DNA from: Lachnospiraceae bacterium
GTDB taxonomy: Bacteria > Bacillota > Clostridia > Lachnospirales > Lachnospiraceae
Length of the DNA stretch: 8,511 bases
Assembly: GCA_017380975.1 (NCBI GenBank)
Contig: JAFOCX010000045.1
Span: 1-8,511 of the forward strand
Direction of reading: 5' to 3'
The number at the start of each line of letters is the position of its first letter. Within the stretch, counting starts at the first letter, position 1. A program made the translations under genes and the position numbers. Of this stretch, positions 1 through 5,417 are shown in pieces. The notes under the pieces are model-generated. The model was given only the letters and a program-made list of their open reading frames with translations, ran no database searches and had not been told where the DNA came from.

Positions 1-280
1 GCAAAGTATATGTCGTAATCCCATTAACAATTGCGTCGTGGATTTCCATGATTTCTTTTGATATATCCTCTTCAGTCGCATACCAGCCTAAAAAAGTCGT
101 TGGTTCTTCCCCGAACATTCCTTTTCCTTCACTTTTACCGAAAAGCGCATACTGTGGAGATGATTTCCCGCCAGACATTTTTTGAGAAGACACAACCTTA
201 TGACAAGTAGCAATTACACGTTCATTTGGTGATGTTATCGTGATTTTTCCTGTTGCATTCTGCTTTTTTGTATTGGACCC
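1..280 (-). pseudogene. Unrecognised gene fragment, 5' end cut at the IS30 boundary
   Basis: Read on the minus strand, one frame stays open for 93 codons from about position 280 to the left window edge, where it continues out of view. It includes the stretches ATGKITITSPNERVIATCHK, SGGKSSPQYALFGKSEGKG and EEPTTFLGWYATEEDISKE. The composition looks like a soluble protein, with no membrane segment or signal peptide. The frame is closed by an in-frame TAA lying in the IS30 end, and no ribosome binding site precedes the first internal ATG (near 174), so the 5' part is probably missing. No continuation of this protein is visible on the far side of the IS (1937-2003). The likely explanation is insertion plus loss of the upstream part. 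I do not recognise the family and assign no function. Without the sequence further left I cannot say how much remains, and a shorter intact gene starting at the internal ATG is possible. Confidence 0.5.
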
Positions 281-300
281 TTAAATGAAAAACTCATTGC
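276..300 (+). repeat. IS30 left terminal inverted repeat (probable)
   Basis: GACCCTTAAATGAAAAAC plus TCATTGC, read inward from the left end. It matches the inverted right end (1912-1936) except for one gap and about four substitutions. The imperfect match leaves the boundary uncertain by a few bases. Confidence 0.5.
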
Positions 301-350
301 AAAGTTGAAGATTTTTCCAATACATTAAACATTGTATTTTCTGTTTTTCT

Positions 351-375
351 GGTATTTTATGTGATATAATTCGAT
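351..375 (+). repeat. IS30 subterminal inverted repeat, left copy
   Basis: GGTATTTTATGTGATATAAT then TCGAT. It matches the reverse complement of 1835-1859 at 24 of 25 positions. It holds an extended -10 sequence (TGATATAAT, 362-370) that faces into the element, antisense to the transposase. Confidence 0.75.
362..370 (+). promoter_or_regulatory. Possible inward antisense promoter in IS30 left end
   Basis: TGATATAAT on the plus strand is a perfect extended -10. No good -35 is visible 17 bp upstream. A transcript from here would run antisense into the 3' end of the transposase gene. It is the mirror copy of the transposase promoter and may simply reflect the repeat. Confidence 0.3.
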
Positions 376-431
376 TAAAACTGTTGAAAAAGGCTTAACT
401 GTTTACATGACAAAGTAGCGGCTCACATTTT

Positions 432-453
432 CTTCTGCAAAAGTTAATGCAAC
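432..453 (+). repeat. 22-bp repeat copy A, inside IS30 left region
   Basis: CTTCTGCAAAAGTTAATGCA then AC. It matches 1862-1883 at 21 of 22 positions in the same orientation, 1,430 bp away. It lies between the left subterminal repeat and the transposase stop codon. The near-palindromic core resembles a protein-binding site. Confidence 0.7.
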
Positions 454-498
454 CCACTTGGTATCGATTATGGATGATTAACTATCTGCTTTTCATTC

Positions 499-1806
499 CT
501 ATTTTTTACTTAGTAACTTTGGACTTAAACATATCTCATCTGCAGCGATCGGGAACATGTTAAGTACTTCCAACAGTTTTTTCATTTCTTCAGTTTCTAC
601 AAGTTCATACGGGCTTTTATATCTTAATCCTGGTCTTGTTGTACTGTTGATATGATTTGCGATCAGTGTCATGTCTTCTTGGGTGTAACCTTTCAAGGTT
701 TTACCTCGAGGAATAACATATCTTATAAATTCATGATTCTTTTCGATGTGAGGTTTCTGCCACGAAGCCTGTGGATCACAATAAAAGATTTTTGTTCTGG
801 GTGAACCACTTTTTGTATATTCAAGTGATAATGCATCCTTAAAACAACGACCATTATCCGTCAAAATCACTGGAAACAGTTTTCTAAATCTCCTGATTCC
901 CAATACTTTCGTAAGCCTGTCAAAAACCTCTATTACCGGCTCCATTGATTCATCTTCAATCAGGATCATCAGCATTACTGAATTACTATTGAACATAATC
1001 GTAAGCAACACTTGCTCCTTGGTTCTAAGTCCTCTAACTGTATCCATTTCAACTATTAACGTACCAGGATGCTCCTCCATATATTTCTGAAAATCCTCAT
1101 ATGTTCTTCCCTGTCTATAGTTGAATTTATTACACTTAATCTCCTCCTGTTTTTTACGACGTTTTTTATATTTTACTTTTCGTCTTAAATCCAGGTTGCA
1201 AATGCTTAACTCACCTGCCTCTATATAATTATAGATGCTTCTTTCCGACACTTTAATCTCTGCTCTGTGCGTACTGCATATATGGGATAGCGGCTGTCCC
1301 TGACGGATGAGTGGAGATAGGGTCTCATCTAATGTTTGCAACTCTTCCGGCGCCAACCTGATTCCTTCTCGAGACTTTGAACGTGTCTTTTTAGCCCTTG
1401 CTTCTGCCTTCTCTGCAATGTAATAATACTTGTTATACCTACATGCTTTCTTATTCTTATTGAGGCAGGAATCACACACAAATGGTGCTTTCTCCGTCTT
1501 CTTGCAAGTATGAGTAACACATCTGTTGCAGTACTTTGTACAATCATGTTCCTTACATGTCCAACACCTTTTCGTACAATGCTCATCTCCACAAAGGCCT
1601 GTTTTTCTACAATTAGGTGCAAACACGCAGTCCGTTCTACATGCATACGGTGACTTAATCATTATTCTGTTTTGCTTGACTTCCCTTGTAATGCTGGATG
1701 TACTTCTTCCAAGTTCCTCTGCTATCTGGCTGAAAGATTTCTTGGCATATATACCAGCTTCAATCCTCACTCTTTCTTTAAGTGTTATTCGATTATAATT
1801 ACTCAT
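499..1806 (-). CDS. IS30-family DDE transposase with Cys-rich insert
   Basis: A 435-residue transposase that cuts and joins the IS ends. Residues 6-46 form a helix-turn-helix (ITLKERVRIEAG, then IAEELGRSTSSITREVKQNR), the usual IS30 DNA-binding start. Residues 56-122 hold 14 cysteines, a probable zinc-binding insert. A basic stretch (about 208-221, KKRRKK) precedes the RNase H-like core. The catalytic triad can be read as D255 (VEMDTVRG), D317 (ILTDNGR) and E355 (KPHIEKNHEF), followed by the typical YVIPRG and an RPGLRYKSPYEL tail. The ATG at 1804-1806 has AGGAG at 1811-1815, only 4 nt away. The frame is intact with no stop or frameshift, so the element may be active. The promoter lies in the right subterminal repeat. 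IS30 membership is secure; the zinc role of the cysteines is inferred. Confidence 0.93.
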   Translation of the reverse strand: MSNYNRITLKERVRIEAGIYAKKSFSQIAEELGRSTSSITREVKQNRIMIKSPYACRTDCVFAPNCRKTGLCGDEHCTKRCWTCKEHDCTKYCNRCVTHTCKKTEKAPFVCDSCLNKNKKACRYNKYYYIAEKAEARAKKTRSKSREGIRLAPEELQTLDETLSPLIRQGQPLSHICSTHRAEIKVSERSIYNYIEAGELSICNLDLRRKVKYKKRRKKQEEIKCNKFNYRQGRTYEDFQKYMEEHPGTLIVEMDTVRGLRTKEQVLLTIMFNSNSVMLMILIEDESMEPVIEVFDRLTKVLGIRRFRKLFPVILTDNGRCFKDALSLEYTKSGSPRTKIFYCDPQASWQKPHIEKNHEFIRYVIPRGKTLKGYTQEDMTLIANHINSTTRPGLRYKSPYELVETEEMKKLLEVLNMFPIAADEICLSPKLLSKK

Positions 1807-1834
1807 TTGACTCCTAACCGCAGATAGTAATCAC

Positions 1835-1859
1835 ATCGAATCATATCACATAAAATACC
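1835..1859 (-). repeat. IS30 subterminal inverted repeat, right copy
   Basis: The reverse complement reads GGTATTTTATGTGATATGAT then TCGAT, matching 351-375 with one substitution. It contains the probable transposase -10 element, so the transposase promoter lies inside an IS repeat. Confidence 0.75.
1840..1848 (-). promoter_or_regulatory. Probable transposase promoter, extended -10
   Basis: TGATATGAT on the minus strand is a TG-N-TATGAT extended -10 (five of six bases of TATAAT). The -35 is weak: TTGCAG at 1865-1870 would need a 19-bp spacer. Transcription would start near 1833, about 27 nt before the transposase ATG. Confidence 0.5.
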
Positions 1860-1861
1860 TC

Positions 1862-1883
1862 CTTCTGCAAAAGTTATTGCAAC
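1862..1883 (+). repeat. 22-bp repeat copy B, upstream of the transposase promoter
   Basis: CTTCTGCAAAAGTTATTGCA then AC. The core TGCAA-6 nt-TTGCA (1866-1881) is a perfect 5-bp dyad. It covers the expected -35 region of the transposase promoter, so it is a candidate transposase or regulator binding site. Copy A at 432-453 is in direct orientation. Confidence 0.7.
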
Positions 1884-1911
1884 GGATTTCTTCAAATCAC
1901 ACTAATTTCGT

Positions 1912-1936
1912 TGCGTTAAGTTTTTCAATTTAAGTC
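1912..1936 (-). repeat. IS30 right terminal inverted repeat (probable)
   Basis: On the minus strand it reads GACTTAAATTGAAAAAC followed by TTAACGCA. It pairs with 276-300. The AACGCAAC core resembles the inner part of the IS30 terminal repeat, which is why this end was preferred over the inner repeat at 1862-1883. Confidence 0.5.
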
Positions 1937-2003
1937 TTCAATTCTTCTATTACTAAGATTATCACAAATTAACTGTCCAAAAATACGGACAACCAACACA
2001 AAA
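1937..2003 (-). other. Short spacer between IS30 and the ppdK terminator
   Basis: No gene is seen. It holds a small hairpin (TGTCC/GGACA arms, 1974-1991) and on the minus strand TGTGATAAT (a weak extended -10). The latter may be the remnant promoter of the gene now cut by the IS. Confidence 0.4.
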
Positions 2004-2029
2004 AGCCCCCGACATTACTGCCGGGGGCT
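2004..2029 (-). terminator. Strong intrinsic terminator of ppdK
   Basis: On the minus strand AGCCCCCGGCA, a GTAA loop and TGTCGGGGGCT form an 11-bp stem (one G-U pair) closed by a GNRA-type tetraloop. TTTTTGTGTT follows at once. It lies about 50 nt after the ppdK stop. The GC-rich stem and U-run make it the clearest terminator in the window. It should shield whatever lies to the left from ppdK readthrough. Confidence 0.93.
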
Positions 2030-2077
2030 AAACTTATCCAAGTATAAACTTTTCTAAGATGTCTGTTCTAATATCAA

Positions 2078-4702
2078 TTATTCATTGATAGCTGCCTGTG
2101 CTGCTGCAAGTCTTGCGATCGGCACACGGAACGGAGAACAGGATACATAGTCAAGACCGATCTTATGGCAGAACTCTACGGAAGACGGGTCACCACCGTG
2201 CTCACCACAGATACCGATGTGGAGGGACGGACGAACCGGTTTACCAAGTTTGATTGCCATCTCCATTAACTTACCTACGCCAGTCTGGTCGAGCTTAGCG
2301 AACGGATCGTTCTCGAAGATCTTCTTGTCATAGTATGCATCAAGGAACTTACCAGCGTCATCACGGGAGAAGCCGTATGTCATCTGTGTAAGGTCGTTTG
2401 TACCGAAGCAGAAGAACTCAGCTTCTGTAGCGATCTCGTCAGCTGTGATACATGCTCTCGGGATCTCTACCATTGTACCGATCTCATAGTGAAGCTCAAC
2501 GCCAGCAGCTGCAACCTCAGCCTCAGCTGTAGCTTTAACGATCTTCTTAACGAAACCTAACTCCTTCACGTCGGAGGAAAGCGGGATCATGATCTCCGGT
2601 TTCACTTCAACACCAGTAGCTTTCTGTACGTTGATAGCTGCGCGGATAACAGCCTTTGTCTGCATAACAGCGATTTCCGGATATGTTACTGCAAGACGAA
2701 GACCACGGTGACCCATCATCGGGTTGAACTCGTGGAGGGAGGAGATGAGAGCTTTGATAGCCTCAACGGATTTACCCTGAGCGTCTGCAAGTTTCTTGAT
2801 ATCCTCTTCCTCTGTCGGAACGAACTCGTGAAGCGGCGGATCTAAGAAACGGATTGTTACCGGGAAGCCTGCCATTGCCTCGAAGATACCTTCGAAGTCG
2901 CCCTGCTGGTACGGAAGGATCTTCTCAAGAGCTGCTTCTCTCTCTTCTACTGTATCGGAACAGATCATCTCACGGAATGCTGCGATTCTCTCTTCCTCGA
3001 AGAACATATGCTCTGTACGTGTAAGACCGATACCCTCAGCGCCGAGCTCTCTAGCTTTTCTAGCGTCTTCCGGTGTATCAGCGTTTGTTCTTACTTTAAG
3101 AACTCTGTATTTGTCAGCCCAATCCATGATTCTGCCGAACTCACCAGCGATTGTAGCATCAACTGTCGGGATAAGACCGTCGTAGATGTTACCTGTTGTA
3201 CCGTCGATGGAGATTGCATCACCCTCATGGAATGTCTTGCCTGCTAATGTGAACTTCTTGTTCTCTTCGTCCATGTTGATGTCGCCACAACCGGATACGC
3301 AGCATGTACCCATACCACGCGCTACTACTGCAGCGTGGGATGTCATACCACCACGAACTGTCAGGATACCCTGAGCAGCCTTCATACCTGTGATATCTTC
3401 CGGAGATGTCTCAAGACGAACTAAAACAACCTTCTCACCTTTCTCTGCCCATGCTACAGCATCTTCAGCTGTGAACACGATCTTACCGCAAGCAGCACCC
3501 GGGGAAGCGCCAAGGCCTTTGCCCATCGGAGTAGCAGCTTTTAATGCCTTAGTATCGAACTGCGGATGTAACAGAGTGTCAAGGTTACGCGGATCGATCA
3601 TAGCTACAGCTTCTTTTTCTGTTCTCATGCCTTCGTCAACGAGGTCACAAGCGATCTTTAAAGCAGCCTGAGCTGTTCTCTTACCGTTACGTGTCTGAAG
3701 CATATAGAGTTTCTCGTTCTCAACTGTGAACTCCATATCCTGCATATCTCTGTAGTGAGACTCAAGTTTTGCACAGATCTCTGTGAATTTTGCGAAAGCA
3801 GCCGGGAATTTCTCTTCCATCTGAGCGATCGGCATCGGTGTACGAACACCAGCTACTACGTCTTCACCCTGAGCGTTTGTTAAGAACTCACCCATGAGTT
3901 TCTTCTCACCTGTGGATGGGTCACGTGTGAAAGCAACACCTGTACCACAGTTCTCGCCCATGTTACCAAAAGCCATGGACTGTACGTTTACAGCAGTACC
4001 CCAGGAGTACGGGATATCGTTGTCACGACGGTATACGTTCGCACGCGGGTTGTCCCAGGAACGGAATACAGCCTTAACAGCGCCCATTAACTGTACCTTC
4101 GGATCTGTCGGGAAATCTTCACCGATTTTAGCTTTGTACTCTTCTTTGAACTGAGCTGCTAACTCTTTTAAGTCTTCAGCTGTAAGATCAACGTCCTGAG
4201 TAACGCCTTTTTTCTCTTTCATCTCATCGATGAGCTCTTCGAAGTATTTCTTACCAACTTCCATAACTACGTCAGAGTACATCTGGATGAAACGTCTGTA
4301 GCAGTCCCAAGCCCAACGCGGATTGCCGGACTTCTCTGCCATTGTATTAACAACTTCTTCGTTAAGACCTAAGTTAAGGATTGTATCCATCATACCCGGC
4401 ATGGATGCTCTAGCGCCGGAACGAACAGATACTAATAACGGATTTTCTTTGTCGCCGAACTTTTTACCTGTGATCTCTTCCATCTTAACGATTGCTTCGT
4501 TAATCTGAGCCTGGATCTCATCGTTGATCTGACGGCCGTCCTCATAGTACTGTGTACAAGCTTCTGTTGTGATTGTGAAGCCCTGCGGTACTACATCAGC
4601 GCCGATGATCTTTGTCATCTCAGCAAGGTTTGCACCTTTACCGCCTAACAGGTTTCTCATTGTAGCGTTACCTTCGCTGAACATATAAACCCATTTTGCC
4701 AT
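2078..4702 (-). CDS. ppdK: Pyruvate, phosphate dikinase
   Basis: Catalyses PEP + AMP + PPi <=> pyruvate + ATP + Pi in the cytoplasm; many anaerobes use it in the glycolytic direction. At 874 residues it equals the Clostridium symbiosum enzyme. The N-terminal ATP-grasp domain (about 1-340) shows GGKGANLAEM and RSGARASMPGMMDT, and E324 and Q336, which match the known ATP-binding pair one residue later. The central domain carries the phosphocarrier H456 in GGMTSHAAVVARG, with T454 two residues before it (the position of the regulatory Thr in plant PPDK). The C-terminal barrel binds pyruvate/PEP and ends with the catalytic C832 in HIGICGEHGGDPSS. AGGAGG (4714-4719) lies 11 nt before the ATG. It has its own promoter and terminator and so is probably monocistronic. 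Codon use is strongly biased, as for a highly expressed gene. No frame damage is seen. Confidence 0.98.
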   Translation of the reverse strand: MAKWVYMFSEGNATMRNLLGGKGANLAEMTKIIGADVVPQGFTITTEACTQYYEDGRQINDEIQAQINEAIVKMEEITGKKFGDKENPLLVSVRSGARASMPGMMDTILNLGLNEEVVNTMAEKSGNPRWAWDCYRRFIQMYSDVVMEVGKKYFEELIDEMKEKKGVTQDVDLTAEDLKELAAQFKEEYKAKIGEDFPTDPKVQLMGAVKAVFRSWDNPRANVYRRDNDIPYSWGTAVNVQSMAFGNMGENCGTGVAFTRDPSTGEKKLMGEFLTNAQGEDVVAGVRTPMPIAQMEEKFPAAFAKFTEICAKLESHYRDMQDMEFTVENEKLYMLQTRNGKRTAQAALKIACDLVDEGMRTEKEAVAMIDPRNLDTLLHPQFDTKALKAATPMGKGLGASPGAACGKIVFTAEDAVAWAEKGEKVVLVRLETSPEDITGMKAAQGILTVRGGMTSHAAVVARGMGTCCVSGCGDINMDEENKKFTLAGKTFHEGDAISIDGTTGNIYDGLIPTVDATIAGEFGRIMDWADKYRVLKVRTNADTPEDARKARELGAEGIGLTRTEHMFFEEERIAAFREMICSDTVEEREAALEKILPYQQGDFEGIFEAMAGFPVTIRFLDPPLHEFVPTEEEDIKKLADAQGKSVEAIKALISSLHEFNPMMGHRGLRLAVTYPEIAVMQTKAVIRAAINVQKATGVEVKPEIMIPLSSDVKELGFVKKIVKATAEAEVAAAGVELHYEIGTMVEIPRACITADEIATEAEFFCFGTNDLTQMTYGFSRDDAGKFLDAYYDKKIFENDPFAKLDQTGVGKLMEMAIKLGKPVRPSLHIGICGEHGGDPSSVEFCHKIGLDYVSCSPFRVPIARLAAAQAAINE

Positions 4703-4726
4703 AAGTTCTTTTTCCTCCTATAAATC

Positions 4727-4743
4727 TGTAGAATGTTTCTACA
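4727..4743 (-). promoter_or_regulatory. Small hairpin just upstream of the ppdK RBS
   Basis: TGTAGAA and TTCTACA form a perfect 7-bp stem around a 3-nt loop, ending 7 nt before AGGAGG. It could affect ppdK mRNA stability or ribosome access. No known riboswitch is recognised in this leader. Confidence 0.4.
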
Positions 4744-4783
4744 TCTCGTAGTTTCTTCCGTTTTTCTCCATCCAATCTCTCAA

Positions 4784-4790
4784 TGTCGAA
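4784..4790 (+). promoter_or_regulatory. Candidate Spo0A box in the ppdK leader
   Basis: TGTCGAA is an exact match to the 0A-box core TGNCGAA. It lies about 50 bp downstream of the predicted ppdK start, where a bound protein would tend to repress. A near match (GGTCGAA, 4822-4828) lies 38 bp nearer the promoter on the same strand. A 7-mer is short and chance is possible. Confidence 0.35.
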
Positions 4791-4843
4791 ATATAAAAAA
4801 TCCGCGCACCAAAAAATAAACGGTCGAAAAACAGTCTGAATAT

Positions 4844-4872
4844 ATTATAAGGGATGTTACAAAATATTGCAA
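4844..4872 (-). promoter_or_regulatory. Predicted sigma-A promoter of ppdK
   Basis: On the minus strand TTGCAA (4867-4872), a 17-bp spacer and TATAAT (4844-4849). The -10 is a perfect consensus and the -35 matches 4 of 6. The start would be near 4837, giving a leader of about 134 nt. It is the best promoter in the window. Confidence 0.75.
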
Positions 4873-4882
4873 CATCCCTTAT
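4847..4882 (-). repeat. 12-bp inverted repeat overlapping the ppdK promoter
   Basis: ATAAGGGATGTT (4847-4858) and AACATCCCTTAT (4871-4882) are perfect arms around a 12-bp centre. As minus-strand RNA the stem extends to 15 bp with one G-U pair. The right arm runs into the -35 and the left arm into the -10, so a dimeric regulator could bind here. It also lies about 50 nt after the stop of the upstream gene, but no U-run follows directly, so a role as terminator is only partly supported. Confidence 0.7.
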
Positions 4883-4932
4883 CCTAACTTTGCCAAATTT
4901 TTTAGCTATTTTTTGCTTTTATTTACGTACAT

Positions 4933-5391
4933 TTAGTACAATCCGCTGACCACGCCTGCGATCACGATACCGAGGATCGCTCCCGCAACCACCTGCACCG
5001 GTGTATGGCCAACATATTCCTTTAATCGTTCCTGCAGTACCACTCCGTCGAATTCCAGAATATTTTCGAAAAATACGCGGTTCAGAAGCTTTGCCTGCTT
5101 TCCGGTCTGCATACGGACATTCATCGCATCATACATAACGATCATAGAAAGTACAAAACTCACAGCGAACTCAAAACTTCCTGCTCCGTAATGAATACCG
5201 GACGCAGTCGTAAGCGCGCATACTGTCGCAGAATGGGAACTCGGCATACCTCCGGACCCGAAGAGTCTCTCCGCATTAAAGGAACTGTTCAGGATAAAAT
5301 CGATCAGCGTCTTTAAAACCTGCGCAACCGTCCAACCGGCTACTGCAGAGATCAGCACCTGATTCCCAAGTATCTCATTCCAGATATTCAT
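4933..5391 (-). CDS. DUF212 / divergent PAP2-family membrane protein (YuiD-like)
   Basis: A 152-residue protein of the family annotated as acid phosphatase/vanadium haloperoxidase-related (DUF212), whose B. subtilis member is YuiD (similar length). Its exact reaction is not established; the PAP2 link suggests phosphate-ester or lipid-phosphate chemistry at the membrane. Visible signs are GSGGMPSSHSA (46-55, like PAP2 motif 2), DAMNVRMQTGKQAKLLN (88-104) and GHTPVQVVAGAILG (128-141, with a His as in PAP2 motif 3). Hydrophobic segments lie near 10-33, 70-87 and 131-150, so it is probably a small polytopic membrane protein. GGAGG (5397-5401) is 5 nt from the ATG. It starts 26 bp after the glgA stop, so the two are probably cotranscribed. 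A link to glycogen metabolism is positional only. Confidence 0.88.
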   Translation of the reverse strand: MNIWNEILGNQVLISAVAGWTVAQVLKTLIDFILNSSFNAERLFGSGGMPSSHSATVCALTTASGIHYGAGSFEFAVSFVLSMIVMYDAMNVRMQTGKQAKLLNRVFFENILEFDGVVLQERLKEYVGHTPVQVVAGAILGIVIAGVVSGLY

Positions 5392-5417
5392 GGTTTCCTC
5401 CGTGTCGTTTTTTATTA

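Larger units (their letters stand above)
276..1936 (-). mobile_element. IS30-family insertion sequence
   Basis: A single transposase gene (499-1806) is flanked by non-coding ends with inverted similarity. The right end, read inward, begins GACTTAAATTGAAAAAC and continues TTAACGCAAC. The left end begins GACCCTTAAATGAAAAAC and continues TCATTGCAA. About 20 of 24 aligned positions agree with one gap. The AATTG...AACGCAAC pattern resembles the terminal repeat of IS30 itself as I recall it. A second, better-matched inverted repeat lies about 70-75 bp inside each end. No target duplication is obvious; IS30 elements make only 2-3 bp ones. The exact ends are therefore inferred. The element sits just downstream of the ppdK terminator and abuts a truncated gene. 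It is more AT-rich than the neighbouring genes, as expected of acquired DNA. Confidence 0.7.

Noticed and set aside
1329..1646. Second minus-strand frame of 105 codons inside the transposase gene
   Set aside because: It overlaps the Cys-rich part in another frame. The main frame is intact from start to stop, and IS30 elements use a single frame.
1974..1991. Hairpin as a second terminator after ppdK
   Set aside because: Only a 5-bp stem and no U-run; the hairpin at 2004-2029 is sufficient.
3008..4508. Several plus-strand frames of 60-95 codons opposite ppdK
   Set aside because: They are explained by the strong codon bias of ppdK on the other strand; no motifs or start signals.
4847..4882. 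Inverted repeat called as a plain intrinsic terminator
   Set aside because: Neither strand has an immediate U-run after the stem, and the promoter overlap argues for a regulatory role at least in part.
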